A DNA stretch of 64,000 nucleotides from Streptomyces sp. NBC_00236 (GCF_036195045.1 NZ_CP108100.1:620001-684000), one strand, 5' to 3'. Positions 45,371 to 54,632 are shown, counted from the first letter of the stretch. Numbers and translations are program-made. Notes: generated by a model from the letters alone, not told the origin.

Positions 45371-48322
45371 ATGCGATCCCCTCACTCCAAGCGGGCGCTG
45401 ACGCTCGCCTCCGCCCTGGTGGCAGCGGGCCTCGCCCTGTCCTCGGCACCGCACGCGCTGGCCGCAGGCACCGACGGCAACGCGGTCATGAAGCTGACCG
45501 ACGCCCAGGCCGAGAAACTCACCGACCACATGGGTGTCGACGTCTACGGCGACCGGACGGCCTCCGGCGACGCGACCGACGACCAGGCATCCGCCGATGA
45601 CGCCTCCGGTGGCTCCGACGACTCGACCGGCGGCCCGCACCTCGACGCCGCCGACTCCGGCACGACCGCGACCGACACCCCGGTCACCTTCACCGCCAAG
45701 TCCTCGATGGAGGGCGTACGCGGCCTCGGCGTCACGGTGCCCGCCAAGGGCGACCAGTACTTCACCGTGCACAGCCTGGGCAACATCCAGCTCCACAACG
45801 CCGACGGCTCCACGGCGTGGGCCCGCACCAACGCCTCGCTGTACACGGACTGGCAGGTCAAGCCGCTGCAGCCCTGGCGGGTCGAGCCGTACCCGGCTCG
45901 CATCGTGATGGGCTACGACGCCGTCACCCCCTTCTCGCCCTACTCCGATCAGGGGTACGACACCAGTGACCTGACCGGTGACGGTGTCCCCGACGTCGTC
46001 TTCTCGGCAGCTGTCGGCTTCTCGCCCACCCCGCGGGCCTTCACGTCGCCCGGCTCGCCGCTGTCGACCGGCACCTTCGTCACCGTCCTGGACGGCAGGA
46101 CCGGCAAGACGCTGTGGTCGAAGCTCTACTCGTACGTCTCCAACGTGAAGATCGTGGACGGCACCCTGCTGCTCGCGAACTCGCCGCGGGTGAACAGCGG
46201 GGCTCCGGCGACCGAGACCGCCACCCTCACGGGTATCCGGTTCGCGTACGCAGACGGCGCCCTGACCCCGTCATCGACGTGGACGTACGACACCAAGGAG
46301 ACGCGCAACGTCGGCTGGGGCGCCCTGGAGGGCGTGGGCGATGGCAAGGTCGCCGCCTCGTGGAACCTGCGCAAGAACGTGGACGTCGACGCGCGCGGAA
46401 CCACGCTCGTCCTCGACACCACCGACGGCTCCGTGTCCTGGCAGACGGACGGCGACCTGTACGGCCGCCAGCTCCACCTGGACGCCACCCGCGGGCGCCT
46501 GGTCGCCCTGGAGCAGTCGGACGTCAACGACGCCGTCAAGTACGAGATCGCCTCGTACGACCTCAAGAGCGGCGAACGCACCTCCCTGGACACCCGCGTC
46601 AACGCCATGGCCACGGCCATGACGATCGGCGACGCGGCTTCGGGCGGCGGTGCGGAGTACGCGGTCAGCGAGTCGACGTTCGACGCCGGCCTGTTCGTCA
46701 ACTCCAGCACGGTCCGCGTGCTGAGCGGCGAGGACGCGTCCACCGTCAAGTGGGCCCACACGTTCAAGCGCGACGCCTCCAACAGCCACGACGGTGCCAA
46801 CGCCTGGCACATGGACACCGTCGGCGGCAAGCTCGTCGTCTCCGGCCAGGACGACACGGGCATGGGCGGTGCCGACAACATCGGCGGCCAGCGCTACGGC
46901 GCCCTGACCGTGTTCAACGCCAAGGGCAGGATCGCCTGGCGTCAGGACCGTCTGAACGCGTCCCCGATGTTCCAGCAGGTCTACCGGTCCGGCGGCAAGG
47001 ACCTCGTCCGGGTCATCGACCAGAGCCAGAACATCCGGACGTACAAGCTGGGCAACGGCGTACAGAAGTCCATCACGCCACTGCAGGGCGCCCTGAACTA
47101 CGCGCAGGCCGTCGACCTCAACGGCGACAAGAAGAAGGATGTCGTCGCCGGCGGCACCTCCAACGGCGTGTGGGCCTGGTCCGGCCCCTCGCTGATCAAG
47201 GGCGAGCCGAAGCAGCTCTGGCGAGCCACCGTCGCCGGCGAGATCCACAACATCACGACCGGTGACGTCAACGGGGACGGCAAGCCGGAGGTCGTCGTGG
47301 CCGCGGACAGCGCGACGACCGTCCTCGACGGTGCCACGGGCAACGTCCTCACCACCATCGACGGCGCGGGACAGTACGTCCGCTCGGTGACCGTCGCCGA
47401 CGTCAACGGCGACGGCAAGGACGAGATCCTGGTCCCGACCGACGCCCTGCGCGTCTACAACGCCCGCGGCACGCAGCTGTGGTCGTACGCGGCTCCCGCG
47501 AGCGCCGGGAACGTGGTCTTCTCCGACACCGTGGTCTCCGAGGGCCAGGTGTTCACGCAGTACTCCGGCCTCGGCGCGATCAACAGCACATCCGCCGTCC
47601 AGAACGGTGTCGCGCTCGACGGCGCCAAGGGCACGGTGAACTGGACCGCCGACCCCAAGGCTCCACAGCAGGCGTTCGAAGGCAAGCTGTACGGCGCGGT
47701 CCTCGACCACGCGGTCTTCGCCTCGCCGGACATCCCCTACGCGGACGGGCACGCGGTCGTCTACACCTGGATCACGCGCAGCGACCCCACGGTCTCGGGT
47801 GAGCTGGACAGCGCCACACCCCGCGTCGTCATGGAGATCCGTGACGGACGTACCGGTGAAGTGCTGCACCAGGCCCTGGGCGGCAGCCCTTGGTCACACG
47901 ACCACTACTTCGCCGACGACGAGAACGACCTGCTGTACCAGCTCAGCTTCGGTACGTTCCGGGGCTTCGGAGCGGATGGTGCGGACACTTCCAGCTCTGT
48001 GATGGCCCCGCTGCGAGGCGTCCAGTTCATCAACGGCCCCGGTGGCCGCAGGCTACTGGCGGGCGGCGGGGAGGGCGGCGTCGGTGCCTGGGACCCGTCG
48101 GTGCTGACCACGGGCTGGCAGTTCCAGGACGGTGTGGGATCCGCCAACCTCATGGGCGGCCGCAACTACCTCGCCGCCGACCTCGACGGTGACGGCGTCG
48201 ACGACGTGATGTCGCTGAACTCCGACGACTTCGGCCGCAACCGCATGGCGGACCAGCTGGGCGGCGGCGTGCTCTCGCTGAACAACGCCATCCAGCAGAC
48301 CACCACGTACACCCTCTCCTGA
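45371..48322 (+). CDS. Secreted FG-GAP/VCBS repeat protein coupled to the S8 protease
   Basis: A 983-residue exported protein. The signal peptide ends near residue 31 (HALAAG). An acidic, Asp/Ser-rich region covers about residues 55-95. The rest is beta-propeller repeats with calcium-binding-like loops: DLTGDGVPDVVFSAAV, DLNGDKKKDVVAGG, DVNGDGKPEVVVAADS, DVNGDGKDEILVPTD, DLDGDGVDDVMSLNSDD. This is the FG-GAP/VCBS pattern. AGGGAG precedes its ATG inside the end of the protease gene, so the two are translated together. It could scaffold, protect or localise the protease, or bind polysaccharide. No catalytic motif seen. Confidence 0.88.
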   Translation: MRSPHSKRALTLASALVAAGLALSSAPHALAAGTDGNAVMKLTDAQAEKLTDHMGVDVYGDRTASGDATDDQASADDASGGSDDSTGGPHLDAADSGTTATDTPVTFTAKSSMEGVRGLGVTVPAKGDQYFTVHSLGNIQLHNADGSTAWARTNASLYTDWQVKPLQPWRVEPYPARIVMGYDAVTPFSPYSDQGYDTSDLTGDGVPDVVFSAAVGFSPTPRAFTSPGSPLSTGTFVTVLDGRTGKTLWSKLYSYVSNVKIVDGTLLLANSPRVNSGAPATETATLTGIRFAYADGALTPSSTWTYDTKETRNVGWGALEGVGDGKVAASWNLRKNVDVDARGTTLVLDTTDGSVSWQTDGDLYGRQLHLDATRGRLVALEQSDVNDAVKYEIASYDLKSGERTSLDTRVNAMATAMTIGDAASGGGAEYAVSESTFDAGLFVNSSTVRVLSGEDASTVKWAHTFKRDASNSHDGANAWHMDTVGGKLVVSGQDDTGMGGADNIGGQRYGALTVFNAKGRIAWRQDRLNASPMFQQVYRSGGKDLVRVIDQSQNIRTYKLGNGVQKSITPLQGALNYAQAVDLNGDKKKDVVAGGTSNGVWAWSGPSLIKGEPKQLWRATVAGEIHNITTGDVNGDGKPEVVVAADSATTVLDGATGNVLTTIDGAGQYVRSVTVADVNGDGKDEILVPTDALRVYNARGTQLWSYAAPASAGNVVFSDTVVSEGQVFTQYSGLGAINSTSAVQNGVALDGAKGTVNWTADPKAPQQAFEGKLYGAVLDHAVFASPDIPYADGHAVVYTWITRSDPTVSGELDSATPRVVMEIRDGRTGEVLHQALGGSPWSHDHYFADDENDLLYQLSFGTFRGFGADGADTSSSVMAPLRGVQFINGPGGRRLLAGGGEGGVGAWDPSVLTTGWQFQDGVGSANLMGGRNYLAADLDGDGVDDVMSLNSDDFGRNRMADQLGGGVLSLNNAIQQTTTYTLS

Positions 48323-48346
48323 CCCGCGCCGGCTGACCGCCGGACA

Positions 48347-48393
48347 CCATGCCGAGAACCCCCTGGGCGGCGCCCAGGGGGTTCTCGGCATGG
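48347..48393 (+). terminator. Terminator after the S8/FG-GAP operon
   Basis: A perfect 22-bp stem (48347-48368 with 48372-48393) with a GGC loop, 24 bases past the stop. Confidence 0.92.
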
Positions 48394-48463
48394 CGGGACC
48401 GGAACTGACCGCGCCCACGGCTCCCCTGTCCCCGTCCCTCACATCGACCACTACGTTAATCCG

Positions 48464-48489
48464 GAACTCAGATCCACTATCCAGAACTC
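48464..48489. promoter_or_regulatory. Candidate IclR-family operator upstream of aroM
   Basis: GAACTC occurs at 48464-48469 and again at 48484-48489, two helical turns apart, flanking AGATCCACTATCC. AGATCCAC and the AGAAC half site both recur in front of the OPT transporter gene, which suggests one regulator for both. Inference only. Confidence 0.45.
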
Positions 48490-48506
48490 CCGAAAGATGA
48501 GGCACT

Positions 48507-49187
48507 GTGCACACACTCACCTTCCTGACCATCGGCCAGGCCCCACGTCCGGACCTCTCCGAAGCCATCGAGGCGCATCTGCCGGCAACCGCGCACATAC
48601 GGCACGCCGGCGTGCTCGACGGCTTGGGTCGCGGGGAGGCCGAGCTCCGCTTCGGGGCGACGGAGGGACGCGCGACCCTGCTGAGCCGACTGGCCGACGG
48701 CAGTTCCGTGACACTGGACGCCGATGCGGTCGGGGCCGGGCTCCAGTCCCGCATCGATCAGGTGGAGGACGCGGGTGCCGATGTCATCGCGCTTCTGTGT
48801 ACCGGCGCGTTCCCCGGCCTGCGGACCCGGCGGGCTCGGCTGGTCGAGCCGGACGCCCTGGTCACGGGGTACGTCGGCACCGTACTGCGGGACAGCCGAG
48901 TCGGGTTCGTCGTACCACTGCCCGAGCAGGTGCCCGAGGCGCGCGAGAAGTGGCGGGCCGTCGTCGCGGACCCCGTGTTCACCACGGCCTCGCCGTACGC
49001 CGACAACGACGCCGCCCTGCTCTCGGCGGCCTGCACACACCTGGAGGCCGGAGCGGACGCCTTGATGCTCGACTGCATGGGGTACGGGGCGCGGCACCGC
49101 CGGTCACTGCGCGCGGCCGGGCTCACCGTGCCGATCCTGACGCCGGGTGCGGTGGTGGGCGCCGCCCTCGGACCCCTCCTGGACTGA
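48507..49187 (+). CDS. AroM-family protein
   Basis: A 226-residue protein of the AroM family. It begins with the diagnostic FLTIGQAPRPD and contains ADVIALLCTGAFPGL and a late ALMLDCMGYGARHRRSL block, a layout reminiscent of Asp/Glu/hydantoin racemase-like folds with a Cys in each half. The start is a GTG at 48507. E. coli AroM sits in the aroL operon but has no settled function. Here it is next to an IclR regulator, an OPT transporter and a DUF917 protein, pointing to catabolism of an imported compound rather than aromatic biosynthesis. Confidence 0.88.
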   Translation: MHTLTFLTIGQAPRPDLSEAIEAHLPATAHIRHAGVLDGLGRGEAELRFGATEGRATLLSRLADGSSVTLDADAVGAGLQSRIDQVEDAGADVIALLCTGAFPGLRTRRARLVEPDALVTGYVGTVLRDSRVGFVVPLPEQVPEAREKWRAVVADPVFTTASPYADNDAALLSAACTHLEAGADALMLDCMGYGARHRRSLRAAGLTVPILTPGAVVGAALGPLLD

Positions 49188-49194
49188 GGACGCC

Positions 49195-49977
49195 TCAGCT
49201 GCCGGCGCCGGCCTCGACGTACCGCAGCCAGTACGGGTCGCCGATGCGCTTGCCGACACGCAGGGCGGCGTCTCGTACCGCCCGCCCGAAGCGGGCCGCG
49301 TTCCCGTCGTGCAGCTCGGGCGCGGGCAGCGCGACGCCGATGCCGAAGATCTGTCCCGTGTCGCTGTCGAGCACGGCGGCGGAGACCCCGGCGACATTCG
49401 GAACGTACTCGCCGCGCGAGGACTCCCAGCCGTCGGCGCGCACCCTGGCCAAGCAGGAGACCAGTTCACCGGGGGTGCGCGGCGCCGATCCCGTGCTCTG
49501 TTCCAGGCGGGCGTCGACGAGGCGCAGCACCTGCGCGTCGTCCAGGCGGGCGAGCAGCGCCCGCCCCATGGAACTGGCGTAGGCCGGCGCCCGGGTGCCG
49601 GCGGGGGTGTACGCCTGGAGAGCTCCGGTCGTCCCGAGCCGCATGTGGAGCACGAGGGACTCGGGCCCGTCGAGCACGTCCACATACCCGGTGTAGCCGA
49701 TGTCGGCGACCAGCCCGGCGATCTCCTCCTCCAGGAGGGATGCCGTGCTGCGTGAGGCGCGGAAGTGGTAGGAGGCCTCCATGACGAGGACGCCGGGGCG
49801 GTAGGCGCGGCTCACCGGATCGCGGTCCAGGAAGCCGTATTCGGCCATCATGCTGAGCGTCCGCGAGACGGAGCTCTTGGGCAGGTCCAGCGCCCCCGCG
49901 ACATCCGTCACGGTCAGATCGCGCTGCAGACGCGCCATCAACTGCAGGACATCGCGCGCGTTGGCGAGTGTGCTCAC
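49195..49977 (-). CDS. IclR-family transcriptional regulator
   Basis: A 260-residue regulator. The N-terminal winged helix (LQLMARLQRDLTVTDVAGALDLPKSSVSRTL) is followed by the C-terminal GAF-like effector domain (SMGRALLARLDDAQV, YVPNVAGVSAAVLDSDTGQIFGIGVALP). The GTG at 49977 with GGAGAAC upstream gives the normal family length; the longer frame to 50169 would overlap the transporter promoter. It is convergent with aroM and divergent from the transporter, the usual position of a local controller sensing the transported substrate or its breakdown product. Confidence 0.9.
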   Translation of the reverse strand: MSTLANARDVLQLMARLQRDLTVTDVAGALDLPKSSVSRTLSMMAEYGFLDRDPVSRAYRPGVLVMEASYHFRASRSTASLLEEEIAGLVADIGYTGYVDVLDGPESLVLHMRLGTTGALQAYTPAGTRAPAYASSMGRALLARLDDAQVLRLVDARLEQSTGSAPRTPGELVSCLARVRADGWESSRGEYVPNVAGVSAAVLDSDTGQIFGIGVALPAPELHDGNAARFGRAVRDAALRVGKRIGDPYWLRYVEAGAGS

Positions 49978-50162
49978 CGTTCTCCCGCCTCCCCCGAGCT
50001 CCCCCGAGTCGTGTCGTCCGATCGTAAGCGGCGCGCTCGCGCCTCGGTGACCACCCCTCGCCGTCAGCCGCGGGCTGCCCGCATACCGAGAACCCGGGCC
50101 GGCCCCTTGACGGCGAACTGCGCTGTATGGATGATCCTGAGAGATCCACATATTCGGACCTG

Positions 50163-50179
50163 GTTCCATATTTTAGAAC
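50163..50179. promoter_or_regulatory. Candidate IclR-family operator upstream of the OPT transporter
   Basis: GTTCCATATTTTAGAAC is a 17-bp imperfect palindrome with GTTC/GAAC ends. It lies 51 bp before the transporter start, and a related AGATCCACATATTCGGAC stretch lies just before it at 50142. Both resemble the aroM upstream sequence. Confidence 0.5.
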
Positions 50180-50229
50180 TTCCTCAGGCGACTGACAAGG
50201 CGCCCACCCGCACGGGAGCACGAAGACCC

Positions 50230-51861
50230 ATGAGCACTGACGCCTCCCCCCAGGCAGAGACCTCGCACCCCGCGCGTGAGCGCCGACGTCATCCCCGCGC
50301 CCTCGCCCCCGGCAATCTGATCCTCACCGTGGTGCTCAGCGTGTTCGGGGCGATCGTGGGCGTACAACTGCTCGCCACGCTCGGCGTCACCCCGAGCACC
50401 TCGCTGATCGGCGCCCTGGCCGCGATGACGCTGGCCCGCGTACCGCTCGTCGTCTTCCGCGGCTTCCGTTCGGTGCACGCCCAGAACCTCGCGCAGACCA
50501 GCATCTCCTCGGCCACGTTCGGCGCCGCGAACAGCCTGTTCCTGCCGATCGGCATCCCGTTCCTGTTCGGGATGGACGACATGATCGTCCCGATGCTGAT
50601 CGGGGTCTCCGCCGCGATGCTGGTCGACGCCTGGCTGCTCTACCGGATGTACGACACCCCGGCGTTCCCCGCGGACAATCCCTGGCCGCCCGGGCTGGCC
50701 GCCGCCGAGGCCATCAAGGCGGGCGACGAGGGCGGCCGCCGGGCCAGGGCGCTCGGTCTCGGCCTGCTGACCGGTCTGGTCGGCGCGGCCTTCACGCTCC
50801 CGATGTCGGCGTTCGGTGTGGCCATCATCGGCGGGTTCGCCGCCATGGCCGCCTTCGGCGTCGGCCTGCTGTTCAACCAGTACGCCGACCCGCTGTTCGG
50901 TCTCGACCTCAACTCCATGTACCTGCCGCACGGCATGATGATGGGCGCCGGACTGGTCGCCCTGTTCCAGGTCGGCCGCACCGTCCTCAGGGCCCGGCGC
51001 ACGGCGGCGGACAACGCCCGCGCCGCCGCACCGCAGGACGCGCAGGACGGTGCGCAGCGCCTGGGACGCTCGATGCGTCTGGGCTTCGGCGCCTACCTCG
51101 TGATCTCGGTCCTGCTGGCGTTCGGAACCGGCGCCGCCACGCACATGAGCCCCGGCATGCTGCTCGGCTTCCTCCTGTACGCCTCCGTCGCCGCGTTCCT
51201 GCACGAACTGCTCGTCGGTATCGCCTCGATGCACTCCGGCTGGTTCCCGGCCTTCGCGATCGCCCTGATCACGCTGCTGCTCGGCATCCTCATCGGCTTC
51301 CCGCCCGAGGCGCTCGTCGTGCTGTCCGGCTTCACCGCCGCGACCGGCCCGGCCTTCGCCGACATGGGCTACGACCTGAAGGCGGGCTATCTGCTGCGCG
51401 GCGAGAACGCCGACCCGGCCTTCGAGCTGGAGGGCCGCCGTCAGCAGCTGATCGCCGCGATGATCGGCTTCGGCGTCGCCATCGTCGTCGTCCTGGTCTC
51501 GTACCGGATGTTCTTCGACAACGGGCAGACGGCACCGATCGACGCCGCGTACGTCGCCGCCATCAAGGCGGGCCCGTCCGCGGAGACCGCCCGGCACCTC
51601 GCCCTGTGGGCGATCCCCGGCGCGCTCGTGCAGCTGATCGGCGGCTCGAAGCGCCAGCTCGGCATCCTGCTGGCGACCGGCCTGCTGATCACCACACCGA
51701 TGGCCGGCTGGATGGTCGCCGCCGGCATCGCCGTCCGCGTCCTCGCCCCACGCGCCCTCGGCCCGAAGGCCAAGGACGACCTGGAGGTCTTCGCCGGCGG
51801 CGCGATCGCCGGTGACGCCCTCTACTCGTTCGGCAACGGCGTGTTCAAGGCCGCCAAGTAG
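50230..51861 (+). CDS. OPT/YSL-family transporter
   Basis: A 543-residue membrane transporter with about 14 hydrophobic segments. Family blocks include NLAQTSISSATFGAANSLFLPIG, NPWPPGLAAAEAIKAGDEGG and PALADMGYDLKAGYLLRG-type sequence in the second half. OPT/YSL proteins take up oligopeptides or metal chelates such as nicotianamine complexes, driven by protons. The ATG at 50230 follows GGGAG by 10 or so bases. The DUF917 gene follows on the same strand with a 66-bp gap. The bacterial group that travels with AroM, DUF917 and IclR has no known substrate. Confidence 0.9.
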   Translation: MSTDASPQAETSHPARERRRHPRALAPGNLILTVVLSVFGAIVGVQLLATLGVTPSTSLIGALAAMTLARVPLVVFRGFRSVHAQNLAQTSISSATFGAANSLFLPIGIPFLFGMDDMIVPMLIGVSAAMLVDAWLLYRMYDTPAFPADNPWPPGLAAAEAIKAGDEGGRRARALGLGLLTGLVGAAFTLPMSAFGVAIIGGFAAMAAFGVGLLFNQYADPLFGLDLNSMYLPHGMMMGAGLVALFQVGRTVLRARRTAADNARAAAPQDAQDGAQRLGRSMRLGFGAYLVISVLLAFGTGAATHMSPGMLLGFLLYASVAAFLHELLVGIASMHSGWFPAFAIALITLLLGILIGFPPEALVVLSGFTAATGPAFADMGYDLKAGYLLRGENADPAFELEGRRQQLIAAMIGFGVAIVVVLVSYRMFFDNGQTAPIDAAYVAAIKAGPSAETARHLALWAIPGALVQLIGGSKRQLGILLATGLLITTPMAGWMVAAGIAVRVLAPRALGPKAKDDLEVFAGGAIAGDALYSFGNGVFKAAK

Positions 51862-51927
51862 GCCCAGCAGCCGGACGGCCCGTACGTCCTCTCGCACCCC
51901 CGCACAGAACCACCCTGGGAGATCTCC

Positions 51928-52992
51928 GTGAAGCGACAGTTGACCCATGACGACATCCGCGCGGCCGTGTACGGCGGTGCCGTATTGGGCGGAGGCGGCG
52001 GCGGCTTCGTCGAGCGGGGTCTGCGCACCGCCGAACTGGCCCTCCAGATCGGCATACCCGAGCTGTGGACGGCCGACGAGTTCGCGGACGACAACCTGAC
52101 CGCGACGGTGGCCCTGGTCGGCGCCCCCGCTGCGCCCGACCCGCAGGTTCTGCCCACGCACCTGCTGCGCGCCCTGGAGCTGCTCCGCCGTGACCTGCCG
52201 CGCCCGCTCGTCGCGATCCACACGAACGAGAACGGCGCCGAAACCACCATCAACGGCTGGTTCCACTCCGCGATGACCGGCCTGCCCGTCATCGACCTGG
52301 CCTGCAACGGCCGCGCCCACCCGTCCAGCGTGATGGGCGCGATGGGCCTGCACCAGGAGGAGGGTTACCTCTCCTCCCAGGGCTACGCGGGCGGCAAGCC
52401 GTACGCGTACGTCGAGGGCTCGGTCTCCGGCGGCCTGGAGGCCACGTCGAACGTGGTCCGGCGCGCCTCCGTCGAGGCGGGCGGCTGGGTGGGCGTGGCC
52501 CGCAACCCCGTCGAGGTCGGCTACGCGGTGCGCAACGGTGCGCCGGGGGCGATCGGTTTCGCCATCGAACTGGGCCGCCGCTTCCTGGCGGGCGGCGTGC
52601 TCGGCGCCGCCCAGCATCTCGGCGGTGAGATCGCCGTGACCGGCACGGTGCGCGAGTACCGCTGCGAGCAGCGGGAGGGCCTGGACGTCGGCGTCGCGGT
52701 CCTGGACGACGCGGCACGCACCACCCTGCACATCGTCAACGAGTACATGGCGCTCGATGTCGCCGGTGCCCGCCGGGCGTCGTTCCCCGATCTGATCACG
52801 ACGTTCGACGAGGCCGGGCAGCCGCTCGCCTCGGCGGACATCGAGGTCGGCAAGCAGGTCAGCGTCCTGGTCGCCCCGGCCGAGAACCTCCTGCTCTCCC
52901 GGACGATGTACATGCCCGAGGTGTACGCGCCGGTCGAGGAACTGCTCGGCATCGAGTTCGCGCCCGCCGCGAGGGTCCTCGCCGACGCCTGA
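51928..52992 (+). CDS. DUF917-family protein (S-methyl-thiohydantoin desulfurase-like)
   Basis: A 354-residue soluble protein. The N-terminal signature is DDIRAAVYGGAVLGGGGGGFVERG, followed by HTNENGAETTINGW and VIDLACNGRAHPSSVMGAMGL, as in the DUF917 family, some members of which are named S-methyl thiohydantoin desulfurases. The start is a GTG with GGGAG upstream. It is the second gene of the transporter operon, so it probably processes the imported compound in the cytoplasm. Confidence 0.87.
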   Translation: MKRQLTHDDIRAAVYGGAVLGGGGGGFVERGLRTAELALQIGIPELWTADEFADDNLTATVALVGAPAAPDPQVLPTHLLRALELLRRDLPRPLVAIHTNENGAETTINGWFHSAMTGLPVIDLACNGRAHPSSVMGAMGLHQEEGYLSSQGYAGGKPYAYVEGSVSGGLEATSNVVRRASVEAGGWVGVARNPVEVGYAVRNGAPGAIGFAIELGRRFLAGGVLGAAQHLGGEIAVTGTVREYRCEQREGLDVGVAVLDDAARTTLHIVNEYMALDVAGARRASFPDLITTFDEAGQPLASADIEVGKQVSVLVAPAENLLLSRTMYMPEVYAPVEELLGIEFAPAARVLADA

Positions 52993-53062
52993 GCAGGTCG
53001 AGGGCGAGGAGTTCGGGTATCGCGAGGAAGGGCCGTTCCCGTGCGGCGGTACCTTCCCCTCC

Positions 53063-53377
53063 ATGGACACTCTGCGAGAAGACGCGCACTGCGGCATCTG
53101 CGGTCAGCCGATGAGCGGCCATGACGCTCATCAGCGGCACGATGACGGCCGACCCGCCCGGAAAGGGAAACGTGTCACCTACGTCGTCGTAGAACTGCGC
53201 GGAGCCACCGCCCACTTCCAGGCATGGGAGGACCCCACCCGGACGTTCAGGACCGGCGCCGCCGACTTGGCAGGGCAACTGGGCATCGACCTTTCCGGCC
53301 TCCTGGACTGCCGGTACACGTGCTGGGTGGAGCCAACCGAATACGGCGTCGTCCGAAGCGAATTCGCCCTCGCCTGA
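53063..53377 (+). CDS. Small hypothetical protein with an N-terminal Cys/His motif
   Basis: A 104-residue protein. Residues 10-25 read CGICGQPMSGHDAHQRHD, which could bind one metal, although it has only two close cysteines. A beta-rich part follows (RVTYVVVELRGATAHFQAWEDPTRTFRTG) and a hydrophobic stretch with two more cysteines (CRYTCWVEP). No family recognised. Codon use matches the genome and a hairpin terminator follows. The ribosome binding site is weak. It is convergent with the cellulose-binding gene. Confidence 0.65.
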   Translation: MDTLREDAHCGICGQPMSGHDAHQRHDDGRPARKGKRVTYVVVELRGATAHFQAWEDPTRTFRTGAADLAGQLGIDLSGLLDCRYTCWVEPTEYGVVRSEFALA

Positions 53378-53387
53378 GAGGTGGCCG

Positions 53388-53417
53388 ACGCCCGGCCGGG
53401 ACCTTTCGGCCGGGCGT
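53388..53417. terminator. Terminator between small hypothetical and cellulose-binding genes
   Basis: An 11-bp stem (53388-53398 with 53407-53417) and 8-base loop lie 10 bases past the small gene and 40 bases past the convergent CBM2 gene; may serve both. Confidence 0.75.
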
Positions 53418-53456
53418 TTCGAACAGCATCTCCCCCGCTCGCCGGACAGCCGACTG

Positions 53457-54632
53457 TCAGCAGCCGACCGGCGAGGAGCCGACGACCACGTCGTCGAACC
53501 ACAGGGTGTCGTCGCCGGTCCCGTAACTCTCCCAGCCCAGCCGCAGCGCGGTGGGCCTCGGTGGAGTGGTCCGGGACAGCCACTGCTGGTCGACGTCCTG
53601 CGTCGGTACGCCGTCCGCATGCAGCCCCGGCACCTGCTCCTCGTTGAGCCAGGTGTCGAGTTTCGGCGCCGTGGTGTCGACCGCGAATCGCACGCACTGC
53701 CAGCTGTCCGTCGGCAGGGGCCTGCTCAGCCCCACCCCGACCGGGCTCTGTGCGGGGAGCGTGGCGTCGTCGCTTTCCCGGTTCCACTGCAGGGCGCCGT
53801 TCTGACCGCCGATCCGCAACGCCTTGCCGGCCTGGGAGCTGTCCGGCATCGACACGAAGGTGACGTGCGCGGCCGGGAGCGCGGTGGTGTGCCGCACCCA
53901 CATGCGGATGTGCAGCACCGGACCCACCGATGACAGGTCCGCCGCGGCAGCCACGAAGGCGTGGTTGCAGTAGCCGGCCCGCCCGTCCAAGCGCAGCGAT
54001 CTCGTGCCGCTGTGCGCGACCTCCGTGTCGACGGCGGCCGTGCCCGTGCCCTGGCAGTCGGGGGCGGTGAACCGCCAGTTCCCGGCGGGGGCAGGACCGG
54101 CCTGGTCCTCGAAGTCCTCGCAGACGGCGGCATCACTGCACTCCGCCGAAGGCGGTGTGGTGGGGGGCGGCGTCGTGGGAGGTGGCGTGGTCGGTGGCGT
54201 GGTGCCGTCGCCGCCGCAGGACACGCCGTTCAGGGTGAAGTCGTCGGGGGCCGAGTCGGCCGACTGCCACGTCCCCTGCAGCCCGAAGTCGACAGTTCCG
54301 CCGTCGGTCAGCGCTCCGTTCCAGTCCGCGTTGACCGCGGTCACGGCGTGGCCGGTCTGCGTGACGGTCGCGTTCCACGCGGAGGTGACCTGCCGGTCAC
54401 CGTCGTACGTCCAGGTCAGCCGCCATCCGGTGAGCGCGGAACCCGTGTGGGTGATGCGCACCTGGGCGGAATAGCCGCCGGTCCACTCGTTGACGGTGTA
54501 GTCGACCCGGCATCCGGTTGCCTGGGCCGAGCCACTGGCGGGCACCACGACGAGGACGGAGAACACGAGCGCGAGAGCGGCCACGACCGCCGTCCAGGGT
54601 CTGCGCAGTAATCGCGGGAGAAGTTTCGGCAT
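53457..54632 (-). CDS. Secreted CBM2 cellulose-binding protein with unknown C-terminal domain
   Basis: A 391-residue exported protein. The signal peptide covers residues 1-39. Residues 40-140 are a family 2 carbohydrate-binding module: two flanking Cys, surface Trp in NEWTGGY, GWRLTWTYDGDRQ, and NADWNGAL. A Thr-Pro linker follows (about 145-165). Residues 170-391 begin CSDAAVCEDFEDQ and have a beta-jelly-roll look, with WRFTAPDC, LHIRMWVRHTT and WFDDVVVG. This resembles Cip1/polysaccharide-lyase-like folds, but I see no sure catalytic residues. AGGAGG precedes the ATG and a CebR box lies upstream. It should bind cellulose outside the cell. Confidence 0.87.
   Translation of the reverse strand: MPKLLPRLLRRPWTAVVAALALVFSVLVVVPASGSAQATGCRVDYTVNEWTGGYSAQVRITHTGSALTGWRLTWTYDGDRQVTSAWNATVTQTGHAVTAVNADWNGALTDGGTVDFGLQGTWQSADSAPDDFTLNGVSCGGDGTTPPTTPPPTTPPPTTPPSAECSDAAVCEDFEDQAGPAPAGNWRFTAPDCQGTGTAAVDTEVAHSGTRSLRLDGRAGYCNHAFVAAAADLSSVGPVLHIRMWVRHTTALPAAHVTFVSMPDSSQAGKALRIGGQNGALQWNRESDDATLPAQSPVGVGLSRPLPTDSWQCVRFAVDTTAPKLDTWLNEEQVPGLHADGVPTQDVDQQWLSRTTPPRPTALRLGWESYGTGDDTLWFDDVVVGSSPVGC

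Noticed and set aside
50173..53097. 974-residue minus-strand open frame
   Set aside because: It spans the transporter and DUF917 genes in antisense; the composition is typical of high-GC shadow frames.
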